A stretch of DNA of 64,000 nucleotides from the NCBI RefSeq assembly GCF_017356245.1, contig NZ_JAFMZZ010000001.1:2087490-2151489 (forward strand), given 5' to 3'. Shown here in pieces: positions 49,949 through 60,120 of the stretch. Origin of the DNA: Bordetella petrii. GTDB lineage: Bacteria > Pseudomonadota > Gammaproteobacteria > Burkholderiales > Burkholderiaceae_B. The notes under the pieces are model-generated. The model ran no database searches and was not told where the DNA came from. It was given only the letters and a program-made list of their open reading frames with translations. Both the position numbers and the translations under genes were made by a program. Position 1 is the first letter of the stretch; every line of letters starts with the position of its first letter.

Positions 49949-52342
49949 CTAGTTGCGCAGCGGCTTGCCGGTTTCAAGCGTGTGGCGGATGCGCGCCTGG
50001 GTTTCCGGCGTGCGCAGCAGGGCCACGAATTCGCGGCGCTCTACCGCCAGCAGCCATTCTTCGTCGACCCGGGTGCCGGCTTCGACTTCGCCGCCGCACA
50101 GCGCCACGGCGGCGCTGCGCGCCACTTTGTAGTCGTGCGCGCTGATCATGCCGCCTTCGCGCATATTGACCAGCACCATTTCGAAATTGGCGATGCCGGT
50201 GCGGCCGGCCACCGGGATGCCCTGCGGCCGGGCCGGCGGAACATGGCCGATGTCGGCGGCCGCGCGGGCCTGCCGCAGCGCCACCCACAGCAGTTCGTCG
50301 GGATGGAACACCACCGTGTCGCCGGCCTGGGCGTAGCCCATGTCGATGGCATGCAGCGCGCTCTTGGCGACCTGCGCGGTGGCGATGTTCTGGAACACCG
50401 GCTGCAGGTACGGGAAGACTTCGGCGGGCGTGGCGGTGGCGGCCGCCAGGGCGGCGGCGCGCACCGCCAGCGTCTTGCTGCCGCCGCCGGCCGGCACCAG
50501 GCCGACGCCCGCCTCGACCAGGCCGATATAGCTTTCCAGGGCCAGCACGCGGTGGCTGCAATGCATCAGGAATTCGCAGCCACCGCCCAGCGCCATGCCC
50601 TGCACCGCGGCCACGGTGGGCACGCGCGCGTAGTGCAGCGCCAGCGAGGCGCGCTGGAATTTTTCCACGGTGGCTTCCAGCAGGTCGAACTGGCCCGCGG
50701 CGCAGGCCTGCGCCACCTGCGCCAGGTTGGCGCCCACGGCAAAGGGCGGTTCGTGCCACAGCACCAGCGCGTCGAGCGCCTGTTCGCTGTGTTGCACCGC
50801 CTGCAAGACGCCGTCGAGCACTTCGCTGCCGATGGCGTGCATTTTCGAGGTGAACGACAGAATGCCGATGCCGGCATCGATCTCGGGCAGGTGCCACAGC
50901 CGCACGCCTTCGTTTTCCCACAAGGTGGCGCCGCGCGCGGCCGGCGGCTCGCCCGCCAGGCGCTCGGGGAACAGCTGGCGCGCGTAGACGGGCAGTGCCG
51001 AGCGCGGCTGCTGGCCCTGGCTGCGCGCGGAATACGAGCCCTGCGCGTCGTGCACGCCGGCGCGGCCGCTATCGAGCGCCCAGGCGGGCAGCGGCGCGCG
51101 GCTCATGGCGTGGCCGGCGGCGATGTCTTCGGCTACGGCGGCGGCGATGGCCTGCCAGCCCGCGGCCTGCCAGGTTTCGAACGGGCCTTGCGCCCAGCCG
51201 AACCCCCAGCGCATGGCCAGGTCGGCGTCGCGGGCATTGTCGGCAATGTGCTCGAGCTGGAACGCGCTGTAGTGGAAGATGTCGCGGAACAGGCTCCACA
51301 GGAACTGCGCCTGCGGATGCTGGCTGGCGCGCAGCGCGGCAAAGCGCTGCGCCGGGTCGCGCTGCTTCAGGATGGCGTCGACCTCGTCGGCCACCTGGCC
51401 GGCCGACGGGCGGTAATCGCCGGCGGCCGGATCCAGCACCAGGATGTCTTTACCCACTTTGCGGTACACGCCCGCGCCGCTTTTCTGGCCCAGCGCGCCC
51501 TTGTCGATCAGGGCGGCCAGCCAGGCGGGCAGCTGGAAATGCGGGTGCCACGGATCGTCGGGCAGCTTGTCGCGCATGGTGCCGACCACGTGGGCCAGCG
51601 TATCCAGGCCCACCACGTCGGCGGTGCGATAGGTGGCGCTTTTGGGCCGGCCGATTTTCGGGCCGGTCAGGGCGTCGACCTCGTCGAATCCCAGGCCCAG
51701 CCGCTGCGTGTGGTGCAGGGCCGCCAGGATGGAAAACACGCCGATGCGGTTGGCGATGAAGTTGGGCGTGTCCAGCGCGCGGATGACGCCCTTGCCCAGC
51801 CGCGTGGTCAGCCAGGCTTCAAGGTGGTCGAGCACTTCGGGCTGGGTGTGGCGCGTGGCGATCAGTTCCACCAGCCGCATGTAGCGCGGCGGGTTGAAGA
51901 AGTGCACGCCGCAGAAGCGCGCGCGCAGCGCCTGGGGCAGCGCGTCGGCCAGCTCGCCGATCGACAGCCCCGAGGTGTTCGAGGCCAGGATGGCGCCGGG
52001 CGCCACGTGCGGCGCGATGCGTTCGTACAGCGCGGTTTTCCAGTCCATGCGCTCGGCGATGGCTTCGATGACCAGGTCGCAGCCGGCCAGGCGATCGAGG
52101 TGGTCGTCGTAGTTGGCCGGGGTGATCAGCGCCAGGCGCGACGGGCTGGCCAGCGGGGCCGGTTCGAGTTTTTTCAGGCCGGCCAGCGCCTTGTTGGCGA
52201 TGCCGTTGCGATCGCCTTCCTTGGCGGTCAGGTCGAACAGGATCACCGGCACGCCGGCATTGGCCAGGTGCGCCGCGATCTGCGCGCCCATGACGCCGGC
52301 GCCCAGGACGGCGGCGTGTTTGACGATGAACTTGCTGCTCAA
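49949..52342 (-). CDS. Bifunctional 3-hydroxyacyl-CoA dehydrogenase/enoyl-CoA hydratase (HADH first)
   Basis: 797 aa. The NAD-binding HADH domain is N-terminal (GAGVMG at 14-19, H147 in HFFNP), and the crotonase domain is C-terminal (QGMALGGGCEFLMHC and GLVEAGVGLVPAGGG). This is the reverse of E. coli FadB and matches B. subtilis FadN. It catalyses hydration and oxidation in the beta-oxidation spiral, in complex or succession with the following thiolase. 81 bp separate it from fadL upstream. Confidence 0.93.
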   Translation of the reverse strand: MSSKFIVKHAAVLGAGVMGAQIAAHLANAGVPVILFDLTAKEGDRNGIANKALAGLKKLEPAPLASPSRLALITPANYDDHLDRLAGCDLVIEAIAERMDWKTALYERIAPHVAPGAILASNTSGLSIGELADALPQALRARFCGVHFFNPPRYMRLVELIATRHTQPEVLDHLEAWLTTRLGKGVIRALDTPNFIANRIGVFSILAALHHTQRLGLGFDEVDALTGPKIGRPKSATYRTADVVGLDTLAHVVGTMRDKLPDDPWHPHFQLPAWLAALIDKGALGQKSGAGVYRKVGKDILVLDPAAGDYRPSAGQVADEVDAILKQRDPAQRFAALRASQHPQAQFLWSLFRDIFHYSAFQLEHIADNARDADLAMRWGFGWAQGPFETWQAAGWQAIAAAVAEDIAAGHAMSRAPLPAWALDSGRAGVHDAQGSYSARSQGQQPRSALPVYARQLFPERLAGEPPAARGATLWENEGVRLWHLPEIDAGIGILSFTSKMHAIGSEVLDGVLQAVQHSEQALDALVLWHEPPFAVGANLAQVAQACAAGQFDLLEATVEKFQRASLALHYARVPTVAAVQGMALGGGCEFLMHCSHRVLALESYIGLVEAGVGLVPAGGGSKTLAVRAAALAAATATPAEVFPYLQPVFQNIATAQVAKSALHAIDMGYAQAGDTVVFHPDELLWVALRQARAAADIGHVPPARPQGIPVAGRTGIANFEMVLVNMREGGMISAHDYKVARSAAVALCGGEVEAGTRVDEEWLLAVERREFVALLRTPETQARIRHTLETGKPLRN

Positions 52343-52423
52343 AGCGATCTCCTGTGTGGGCGGCGCGGCCCGCCGCCCGGGGTGGGGCGGCGGGCGGGCG
52401 CTGCGGGTATGGCGCTGCGGCCG

Positions 52424-53713
52424 TCAGAAGCGGGTGGACACCTGGATGCCCAGGATGTTGCCCTTGCTGCTGTAGTCGCCGGCCACGCGTCCGCGGGTCA
52501 AGGCATTGCCCGAATCGTTGTCGATGTCGGCATCGCGCAGGTACAGATACGTATAGCCGACGTCGATGCGGGTGTCTTTGGTTGCCTGATACTGTACTCC
52601 GGTAGAGAACCACCAGCGGTCGGTATCGGGCAGCGAGGTGGGGCGGTCGGCCGGGTTGTGCACGGGGGACTGGTCCCAGGCGACGCCGAAGCGCCATTTC
52701 CATTTGGGCGCGAATTGGTAGTTGGCGCCCAGCGCCACGCGCCATGAATCGCGGAAATCCAGCGGCAGGGTGTCGGTGGGCCCGCCGTCGTTGTGGATTT
52801 TCAGTTCCGGCAGGCTGCTCCAGCCCGTCCAGGACACATCGGCCAGCAGTTCCCAGCGTTCGTTCAGGCGGTGCATGGCGCTCAGGATGAGCGTGTCGGG
52901 CAGGGTGACCGAAGCCTTGGCGTCGTACGACAGCGACTGGCCGGGCGCATAGCCGTCGATCTTGGTGTCGCCGCGGGCAGTGTGCTTGATCTTCGAGCGG
53001 TACGACAGGCCGATGCGGGTGTCTTCGGTGGGCTGCAGCATGAAGCCCGCGTTCCAGCCCCAGGCGTCGCCGTCCAGGTTCAGGTCGGCGTCGCCCGGCA
53101 GGAACGGCCCCGTCGGCATGACCGGCACCACCACCTTCTTGGTGTACTGTGCGTCGATGTACTGCCAGTTCACGCCGAAGCCCATCGAGAACTGGTCGTT
53201 GACCTTGTAGGCGATGGACGGGTTGAGGTTGACGGTCTTGATGTCGAACTTGGTGGAATGGTATTGGCCGACCCAGTTGTCGTCGTATTCGGTCATCAGG
53301 CCGAACGGAGCCCCCACGCCCAGGCCGACGAACCACTTTTCGTCGAGTTGCCACGAAAAGTAGGCATTGGGCACCACGCCAAGGTTGCCCGCGTCGCCGC
53401 CATTGCCGCCGGTGGGGGCGCCGCCGCCCAGGGCGACGGGATTGCGGCTGTTGCCGTTGTCGTGGAACTTGAACGACGGCAGGATCGCATTGACGCCGGC
53501 CGATACGTTGAAGCCCGGCAGGTAGGTCATGCCGGCGGGGTTGTAGTAGATGGTGCTGGCGTTTTCCGCTACCGCGGCCGAACCCGCATAGGCGTTGCCC
53601 AGGCCGCTGGCGTTCTGCTCCAGCAGTTGGAATCCCGCCGCGTGTACCGTGCCCGCGACGCCGGCCGCCAGGGCGGCCGATAGCGTGGTCAATGCCAACG
53701 ATGCTTGTTTCAT
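52424..53713 (-). CDS. fadL: Outer-membrane long-chain fatty acid transporter (FadL/OmpP1/TodX family)
   Basis: 429 aa. Signal peptide (KQASLALTTLSAALAAGVAGTVHA) followed by AGFQLLEQNASGLGNAYAG, the N-terminal hatch segment of the family; the NPAGMTYLPG motif is at about 57. The protein ends in GIQVSTRF with a terminal Phe, as in 14-stranded outer-membrane barrels. It gives fatty acids passage across the outer membrane for the rest of the operon. Confidence 0.93.
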   Translation of the reverse strand: MKQASLALTTLSAALAAGVAGTVHAAGFQLLEQNASGLGNAYAGSAAVAENASTIYYNPAGMTYLPGFNVSAGVNAILPSFKFHDNGNSRNPVALGGGAPTGGNGGDAGNLGVVPNAYFSWQLDEKWFVGLGVGAPFGLMTEYDDNWVGQYHSTKFDIKTVNLNPSIAYKVNDQFSMGFGVNWQYIDAQYTKKVVVPVMPTGPFLPGDADLNLDGDAWGWNAGFMLQPTEDTRIGLSYRSKIKHTARGDTKIDGYAPGQSLSYDAKASVTLPDTLILSAMHRLNERWELLADVSWTGWSSLPELKIHNDGGPTDTLPLDFRDSWRVALGANYQFAPKWKWRFGVAWDQSPVHNPADRPTSLPDTDRWWFSTGVQYQATKDTRIDVGYTYLYLRDADIDNDSGNALTRGRVAGDYSSKGNILGIQVSTRF

Positions 53714-53767
53714 GTGTGTCTCCTCCAGAGGCGGGATAAAACCGATTCGCTGCGATGTGTGGCGTTG

Positions 53768-55747
53768 TTATGGGGTATGCGGGGCCGGAGCAGCGTGGGC
53801 GGCTGCGGTCGGCGGGCTGGCGGTGGCCTGGTAGTGCAGCGGTCCGCCGGTGAACGGCGCGAAGCCGGTACCGAAGATCACGCCGGCGTCGGCCAGGTCG
53901 GCGTCGGCCACGACGCCGTCGTCTGCCTGCTTGCGGGCGCGGTCTATCAGCGGCTGCGCCAGGCGCCGCGCCAGGCCCGCCGGCGGCGCGCCGGCGCTGT
54001 TCTTGCGCGCCTTGCCGTCCTGCCAGGCATAAAAGCCGCGGCCGGTCTTGCGGCCCAGGTCGCCGCGCGCGATGCGGTCGGCCAGGCAGCGCGGCGGTTC
54101 ATCCTGTGCGGCCAGCTGGCGGCCCGCCGCCATGGCGATGTCCAGGCCGACTGTGTCGGCCAGTTCGAGCGGGCCCATGGGCATGCCGAAATCGGTCATG
54201 GCGCGGTCGATGGTTTCCGGCGCCAGGCCGGCATCGACGCAGCGCATGGCCTCGAGCAGGTAGGGCGCCAGCACTGCGTTCACCAGGAACCCCGGCGCGT
54301 CGCGCACCGGCAGGGGCAGCTTGCCCAGCTGGCCCACGAACGCGCAGGCGCGCGCCTGCGCGCCGTGTTCGTCGGGGCCGGCCTGCACCACTTCGACCAG
54401 CGGCATTTTGGCCACCGGATTGAAGAAGTGGATGCCGATCAACTGCCCGGGCCGCGCCAGCCCGTCGCGCAGGGCCGCCAGCGACAGGCTGGACGTGTTG
54501 GTGGCCAGCAGCGCATCGGGTTTCATGCGCGGCTGCAGCGCCCGGTACAGCGCCTGCTTGGCCTCGGCCTGCTCGGTGATGGCTTCGATGACCACGTCGG
54601 CGCGCGCCGCGCCGGCGCCGTCCGGATCGGGAATAAGGCGGTCGGACGCGGCCCGCGCGGCGCGCGGGTCTTTCAGTTTGCGCGCGTACAGACCGGCGGC
54701 GCGGCCGATGGCCGGCGCAATGCGGGCGGCATCCTGGTCTTGCAGGGTGACCGTGATGCCTTTCAGGGCGCACCACGCGGCGATGTCGCCGCCCATGGTG
54801 CCGGCGCCCACCACGTGCACGTGGCCGATCGGCCGCGCGCCGTCGGCCGGCTTGCCGTAGGCCTTCAGGCGCTCTTGCAGGCGGAACACGCGCAGCAGGT
54901 TGCGCGCGGTGTCGGAAGTGAGAATGCGCTGCACCACGTCGGGCGCGCGCAGCGCATTGCCGCCGTGCCGCGACCACAGCGTGACGATGGCCGGCGCCGC
55001 CGGATAATGCCCTTGCGGATCCTTGGCGGCGATCTGCCGGTGCGCGCGCCGCGCCACCAGCAGCTTGAGCGGCCAGCGGCCCAGCCAGCCCGCCACGCCG
55101 CGGGCCCGGCGCGGCGGCTTGCCGCTGCGCACGTGCTGGCCGGCCGCGGCCTGGGCCAGGCGCGCCGGCACGCGCGCGTCGACCAGGCCCAGCGCGGCGG
55201 CGCGGCGGGCGTCGGCCGGGCGGCCGGTGAGCATCATGTCGAGGGCCGCGGGTGCGCCGATCACGGCAGGCAGCCGGCGCATGCCGCCCCAGCCGGGAAA
55301 AATGCCCAGCATGACTTCGGGCAGCGCCAGCGAGGTGCCGGGCTGGTCGATGGCCAGCCGGTAGCGGCAGGCCAGCGCCAGTTCCAGGCCGCCGCCCAGG
55401 CAGTGGCCGTGAATGAGCGCCAGGGTGGGATAAGGTACGGCGGCCAGCCGGTTGAACAGGTGCCAGCCGCGCTCGACCAGCGCCTGCGCCTGCTGCGGCG
55501 TGTCCAGTCCGGCGAATTCGTCGACGTCGGCGCCGGCGATGAAGCCGGCGGCCTTGCCCGAGCGGATGACCAGGCCCGCGGGCGGATCGGCCTGCAGGGC
55601 GTCGAGCACGGCGGCCAGTTCGGCCATGACCTCGGCCGACAGGGCGTTGACGGCGGCCCCGGCCCGGTCGAGGGTCAGCCAGGCCAGCCCGTCGGTGCGG
55701 CGTTCAAGCTGCCAATGGCGCCAGCCGTGCGGCATTGCGGTATTCAT
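53768..55747 (-). CDS. fadJ: Bifunctional enoyl-CoA hydratase/3-hydroxyacyl-CoA dehydrogenase (ECH first, FadJ/FadB-like)
   Basis: 659 aa. Crotonase domain first, with both catalytic glutamates E122 (GGGLELALAC) and E144 (LPEVMLG), then the HADH domain from about 330 (VVGAGTMGGD, HFFNPVAKMPLVEVV). The order is that of E. coli FadB/FadJ, but the protein is about 60 residues shorter. The start overlaps the thiolase stop by ATGA, so the two are coupled. It is the second beta-oxidation fusion protein in the operon, perhaps with another chain-length range. Confidence 0.92.
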   Translation of the reverse strand: MNTAMPHGWRHWQLERRTDGLAWLTLDRAGAAVNALSAEVMAELAAVLDALQADPPAGLVIRSGKAAGFIAGADVDEFAGLDTPQQAQALVERGWHLFNRLAAVPYPTLALIHGHCLGGGLELALACRYRLAIDQPGTSLALPEVMLGIFPGWGGMRRLPAVIGAPAALDMMLTGRPADARRAAALGLVDARVPARLAQAAAGQHVRSGKPPRRARGVAGWLGRWPLKLLVARRAHRQIAAKDPQGHYPAAPAIVTLWSRHGGNALRAPDVVQRILTSDTARNLLRVFRLQERLKAYGKPADGARPIGHVHVVGAGTMGGDIAAWCALKGITVTLQDQDAARIAPAIGRAAGLYARKLKDPRAARAASDRLIPDPDGAGAARADVVIEAITEQAEAKQALYRALQPRMKPDALLATNTSSLSLAALRDGLARPGQLIGIHFFNPVAKMPLVEVVQAGPDEHGAQARACAFVGQLGKLPLPVRDAPGFLVNAVLAPYLLEAMRCVDAGLAPETIDRAMTDFGMPMGPLELADTVGLDIAMAAGRQLAAQDEPPRCLADRIARGDLGRKTGRGFYAWQDGKARKNSAGAPPAGLARRLAQPLIDRARKQADDGVVADADLADAGVIFGTGFAPFTGGPLHYQATASPPTAAAHAAPAPHTP

Positions 55748-57033
55748 GGGTTGGCCTCCGTTTCGACCAGCATCGCGCCGCCCTGGCCACCGCCGATGCA
55801 GATGGCCGCCATGCCGCGCCGCAGGCCGCGCGCCCGCAATGCCTGCAGCAAATGCAGCACGATGCGCGCGCCGGACGCGCCCACCGGATGCCCCAGCGCG
55901 ATGGCGCCGCCGTCGACGTTGAGCCGGTCCGGGTTGAGCGGGCCCAGCGCACCGGTGCCCAGGTGCTCGCGGCAATAAGATTCATCTTCCCATGCGGCCA
56001 GGCAGCCCAGCACCTGCGCGGCAAAGGCCTCGTTGATTTCCCATAAATCCAGGTCGTTCAGCGCCAGGCCGTGCCGCTGCAGGATGGGCGTGGCGGCGTG
56101 CACCGGGCCCAGGCCCATCTGGGCCGGATCCAGGCCGGCCCATTGCGAATCGATGATGCGCCCCAGCGGCCGCAGGTTCCAGCGCCGCACCGCGTCTTCG
56201 GACGCGAGCACCAGCAGGGCGGCGCCGTCGGTAACCTGCGAACTGTTGCCGGCCGTGATGTTGCCCCAGGGCTTGTCGAACACGGGCCGCAGCCTGGCCA
56301 GGCGCTCGGGGGTGGAGTCGTCGCGCACGCCGTCGTCGACGGGGTACAGCGTGCCGCGCGCGTCGATCAGCGGCGCGATCTCGCTGAATGCGCCCGCCGC
56401 GCGGCCCGCCAGCGCGCGCGCGTGGCTGCGCGCGGCATAGGCGTCCATGGCGGCGCGGTCGATGCCGAAGCGGGTGGCCAGGTTCTCGGCCGTTTGTCCC
56501 ATGGACAGGCCCGCTACCGGATCGGTCAGCCCCTTCACCAGCCCGATGACGGGCGCCAGGCCGCGCCAGGGAAAGGCGCGCAGCGCCGCCAGGCGGGCGC
56601 CCGCGCCGCGCGCCGCGGCCCAGCGCGCCAGCCAGCGGGTCATGTCGTCGGATACCAGCAGCGGCGCGCGCGACAGGGCATCCACCCCGCCGGCTAGCAC
56701 CAGCGACGAGCGGCCGGTGTGGATGTTGGCGATGGCGGAATCCAGCGCCTGCATGCCGGACGCGCAGTTGCGCATGACGGTCCAGCCCGGCACGCGGTTG
56801 CCGCAGCCCAGCCGCAGGGCGATCACCCGGCCGATGTTGACTTCGTCGGGCGAGGGCGCGGCGCAGCCGATGATGACTTCGTCCAGGTCGCCGGGCGCGA
56901 AGGGCTGGCGCAGCAGCAGCGCGCGTCCGGCCTGTACCGCCAGGTCGGCCGCCGCGAACGGGCCGGGCGCGTTGCGCGCCTTCAGGAAGGGGCTGCGCGC
57001 ACCGTCCACGACATAGATGGGGGCATGTGCCAT
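55744..57033 (-). CDS. fadI: Acetyl-CoA C-acetyltransferase (thiolase, FadI-like)
   Basis: 429 aa. Nucleophile C90 in MRNCASGMQ; GHPVGASGA and AAICIGGGQGG at the C-terminus. The length and extra loops (residues about 125-185) resemble FadI more than FadA. ATG 57033 starts MAHAPIYVVDG. It lies 26 bp after fadE and overlaps the fusion-protein gene, forming the pair seen in fadIJ operons. Confidence 0.92.
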   Translation of the reverse strand: MAHAPIYVVDGARSPFLKARNAPGPFAAADLAVQAGRALLLRQPFAPGDLDEVIIGCAAPSPDEVNIGRVIALRLGCGNRVPGWTVMRNCASGMQALDSAIANIHTGRSSLVLAGGVDALSRAPLLVSDDMTRWLARWAAARGAGARLAALRAFPWRGLAPVIGLVKGLTDPVAGLSMGQTAENLATRFGIDRAAMDAYAARSHARALAGRAAGAFSEIAPLIDARGTLYPVDDGVRDDSTPERLARLRPVFDKPWGNITAGNSSQVTDGAALLVLASEDAVRRWNLRPLGRIIDSQWAGLDPAQMGLGPVHAATPILQRHGLALNDLDLWEINEAFAAQVLGCLAAWEDESYCREHLGTGALGPLNPDRLNVDGGAIALGHPVGASGARIVLHLLQALRARGLRRGMAAICIGGGQGGAMLVETEANP

Positions 57034-57059
57034 GGCGATTCCTTTACCGGCCCCGGGCC

Positions 57060-59408
57060 CTAGGCGGCTTCGCGCTGCGCGCCACGCTGGGCGGCGCCGG
57101 CGATGCCGAAATCGAACGGAAAGTCGTCGACCCGGATGACTTGGTCGCGCAGCGCATCGCGGCGCTTGATCTGTTCGTAATCTTGGGGATCCAGCCCGCC
57201 CGCGGCGTAGGCGGCATCGGGCAGGTCGCGCACATTGGCGTGCGGGTCGGCGGCCAGGGCGCCGGTTTTTTCGTAAGCGCGCAGACGGGCGTCGGCGGCT
57301 TCGGCTGCCAGGGTGGCGGCCAGGGCGGCTTCCAGCGCGCCGACGGGTTCGTCGACCGTGGCGGGCAGATGGCAACTGGCGGTAAGCCGGTCGCGCGCGG
57401 TGCCAGGCTCGGTGAGCAGCCGGGCGACTTGCTGGCCAAGCAGATCTGCTGGTGCATGTTGCAGCGAGCCCCAAGGGAAAAGCAGACGGCGTAGCGCCCA
57501 GCCTACAGAACGTGAGGGCAGGTTGTCCAGCACGCCGTTGAAGGCTTCCTGCAGGCGCTGCAGCGCGTCTTGCAGCGCCCAGTGCGCCAGCGGCGCATCG
57601 GCGGCCTGCCGGCCTTCGTCTTCGAACCGCTTGAGCACGGCCGAGGCCAGGTACATCTGCGACAGGATATCGCCCAGCCGCGCCGAGATGCGCTCGCGGC
57701 GCTTCAGGCTGCCGCCCAGCAGCGCCATCGAGGCATCGGCCAGCAGCGCGAAGCCGCACGCGTAGCGCGTCAGCTGCCGGTAGTAACGATGCATTTCAGG
57801 AGCCGCGCCGGCCGGGGCCCGCGCCAGCCGCGCGCCGGTCAGCGCATGGCCCAGCGCACGGGCGCCGTTGCCCGTGACAAACGCCACGTGGCGCCAGAAC
57901 GCGCGGTCGAAGGCTTGCAGGCCGCGCTGCGCGTCAGGGTCGGCGGCGGCCTGCATTTCGGCCAGCACGTAGGGATGGCAGCGGATCGCGCCCTGGCCGA
58001 AGATGATCAGGCTGCGCGTCAGGATATTGGCGCCTTCCACGGTGATGCCCACCGGCACCTGCTGGTAGGCGCGCCCCAGGAAATTGGACGGGCCCAGGCA
58101 GATGCCCTTGCCGCCGATCACGTCCATGCCGTCGTTGACCACCTGGCGCGCGCGTTCGGTAACGTGATATTTCACGATGGCCGACACCACCGAAGGTTTT
58201 TCGCCCAGGTCGATGGCGCCCGCGGTCATGACGCGCGCCGCATCCATCAGGTAGGTGTGGCCGCCGATGCGCGCCAATGCTTCTTCCACGCCCTCGAAGC
58301 GGCCCACCGGCGTACGGAACTGGCTGCGCACGCGCGCATACGCGCCCACCGCGCGCGCCGTCAGCTGCGACATGCCGGTGTTGGACGCCGGCAGCGAGAT
58401 CGAACGGCCCGCGGCCAGGCATTCCATCAGCATGCGCCAGCCCTGGCCGGCCATGGCGGGGCCGCCGATGATGAAGTCCAGCGGCATGAAGACGTCGGCG
58501 CCGCGCGTGGGGCCGTTCATGAACATGGCGTTCAGCGGGAAATGGCGCCGCCCCGTTTCCACGCCGGGGTGGTCGTGCGGCACCAGGGCGCAGGTGATGC
58601 CCACGTCGGCCGCGCCGCCCAGCAGGCCGTCCGGGTCATACAGGCGGAATGCCAGGCCCAGCAGCGTGCACACCGGCGCCAGCGTGATGTAGCGCTTGTC
58701 CCAGGTGACCCGCATGCCCAGCACTTCGCGGCCGCGCCACATGCCTTTGCAGACGATGCCGCGGTCGGGAATGGCGGCCGCGTCGGAGCCGGCCCACGGG
58801 CTGGTCAGGGCGAAGGCGGGCACGTCTTCGCCGCGCGCCAGGCGCGGCAGATAATGGTTTTTCTGCTCATCCGTGCCGTAGTGCAAAAGCAGTTCGGCCG
58901 GGCCCAGCGAGTTGGGCACCATGACCGACACAGCCAGCGCCGACGAGCGCGTCGACAGGCGGGTGACGACCTGCGAATGGGCATAGGCCGAGAACCCCAG
59001 CCCGCCGTATTCGCGCGGAATGATCATGCCCAGAAAGCCGTTGCGTTTCAGGTAGTTCCAGGTTTCGGCGGACAGGTCGTAGCGCTTGTGGGTGACATCC
59101 CAGTCGTCGACCAGGCTGCAGGCCTGCCGGACCTGGTTATCCAGGAAGTGCTGCTCGTCGTCGGTCAGGCGCGGGCGGGGCAGGGCCAGCAGCCTGGCCC
59201 AGTCGGGGCGGCCGCGGAACAGTTCGCCTTCCCACCACACCGTGCCGGCCTCGAGCGCGTCGCGCTCGGTATCGGACATTTGCGGCAGCACCTTGCGGTA
59301 GGCATTGAACAGCGGCCGCGACAGCAGCGCCCGCCGCACCGGACGCACGCCGAGCAGGACGGCGATCAGGGCCGCCGCGATGGCCGCGGTAAGCAACAAG
59401 CCGCTCAT
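57060..59408 (-). CDS. fadE: Acyl-CoA dehydrogenase, FadE type
   Basis: 782 aa, close to E. coli FadE (about 815) and much longer than mitochondrial-type dehydrogenases. FAD-dependent first step of beta-oxidation. A hydrophobic N-terminal segment (LLLTAAIAAALIAVLLGV) suggests membrane attachment. ALTSPWAGSDAAAIPD and DGMDVIGGKGICLGPSN are conserved FadE stretches. ATG 59408 begins MSGLLLTA. It directly follows the TetR repressor gene (29 bp). Confidence 0.93.
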   Translation of the reverse strand: MSGLLLTAAIAAALIAVLLGVRPVRRALLSRPLFNAYRKVLPQMSDTERDALEAGTVWWEGELFRGRPDWARLLALPRPRLTDDEQHFLDNQVRQACSLVDDWDVTHKRYDLSAETWNYLKRNGFLGMIIPREYGGLGFSAYAHSQVVTRLSTRSSALAVSVMVPNSLGPAELLLHYGTDEQKNHYLPRLARGEDVPAFALTSPWAGSDAAAIPDRGIVCKGMWRGREVLGMRVTWDKRYITLAPVCTLLGLAFRLYDPDGLLGGAADVGITCALVPHDHPGVETGRRHFPLNAMFMNGPTRGADVFMPLDFIIGGPAMAGQGWRMLMECLAAGRSISLPASNTGMSQLTARAVGAYARVRSQFRTPVGRFEGVEEALARIGGHTYLMDAARVMTAGAIDLGEKPSVVSAIVKYHVTERARQVVNDGMDVIGGKGICLGPSNFLGRAYQQVPVGITVEGANILTRSLIIFGQGAIRCHPYVLAEMQAAADPDAQRGLQAFDRAFWRHVAFVTGNGARALGHALTGARLARAPAGAAPEMHRYYRQLTRYACGFALLADASMALLGGSLKRRERISARLGDILSQMYLASAVLKRFEDEGRQAADAPLAHWALQDALQRLQEAFNGVLDNLPSRSVGWALRRLLFPWGSLQHAPADLLGQQVARLLTEPGTARDRLTASCHLPATVDEPVGALEAALAATLAAEAADARLRAYEKTGALAADPHANVRDLPDAAYAAGGLDPQDYEQIKRRDALRDQVIRVDDFPFDFGIAGAAQRGAQREAA

Positions 59409-59437
59409 GATGTTGGGTCTCCGTGGTGGGGAAGGGG

Positions 59438-60109
59438 TCAGGATGCCGGGTGCTGGGGCAGGGGGGCCCGCAGGCCGCCGAGCAGGAAGCTCATCAGGCG
59501 CGGCAGCAGCCGTTCGGGGTCGTGCGCCTGGTCGGGGTCGTCCAGGCTCCAGCCTATGCACAGCCGCAGCACTTCGGTGCCGACGATGGCGTACGAGGTG
59601 GCGCCCAGCATGAACTGAAAACGCCAGATGACTTCGGCGCGCGGCACGTCGGGCAGGGCCTTGAACAGCGCGGCCTGGTAGCGTTCCATGACGTCGGCGT
59701 ATTCCTCGGCCACCACGGCGCGGATGAAGCCGGTGGGGTCGGTCATGGTGCGTTCGAGCAGCGGCAGGAAATTCTTGCCGGCGTGGTCGGGGCTGGCCGC
59801 CAGCCGCAGCAGCGTGCCGAAGAAGGCATCGACGATCTGCGAGGGCTTGAGCGGCTGGCCGTCCGCTTGGGCTTCGAGCTGGTCGAGCAGCCGCAGGCGT
59901 TCCTGGTTCAGGATGGCCAGCCGGCGCTTGAGCACGGCCTGCACCAGGGCTTCTTTCGAGCCGAAGTGGTAGTTCACCGCCGCCAGGTTGACGCCCGCTT
60001 CGCTGGTGATCTGCCGCATCGAGGTGCCGTCGTGGCCCTGGCGGGCGAACAGGGCCTCGGCCGTGTCCAGAATGATTTCGCGCGTGGAAGGTGAGCTGAG
60101 TTCGTTCAT
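59438..60109 (-). CDS. TetR-family repressor of fatty-acid degradation (PsrA/FadR-like)
   Basis: 223 aa. N-terminal HTH about 10-56 (SMRQITSEAGVNLAAVNYHFGSKEALVQAVL); the C-terminal ligand domain probably binds long-chain acyl-CoA. ATG 60109 is preferred because an in-frame ATG at 60121 lies in the operator. The palindrome at 60121-60138 contains CAAAC-4-GTTTG, which fits the published PsrA box of Pseudomonas. As the first gene of the run, it probably represses itself and the eight fad genes behind it. Confidence 0.9.
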   Translation of the reverse strand: MNELSSPSTREIILDTAEALFARQGHDGTSMRQITSEAGVNLAAVNYHFGSKEALVQAVLKRRLAILNQERLRLLDQLEAQADGQPLKPSQIVDAFFGTLLRLAASPDHAGKNFLPLLERTMTDPTGFIRAVVAEEYADVMERYQAALFKALPDVPRAEVIWRFQFMLGATSYAIVGTEVLRLCIGWSLDDPDQAHDPERLLPRLMSFLLGGLRAPLPQHPAS

Positions 60110-60120
60110 GGCTAAATTCA

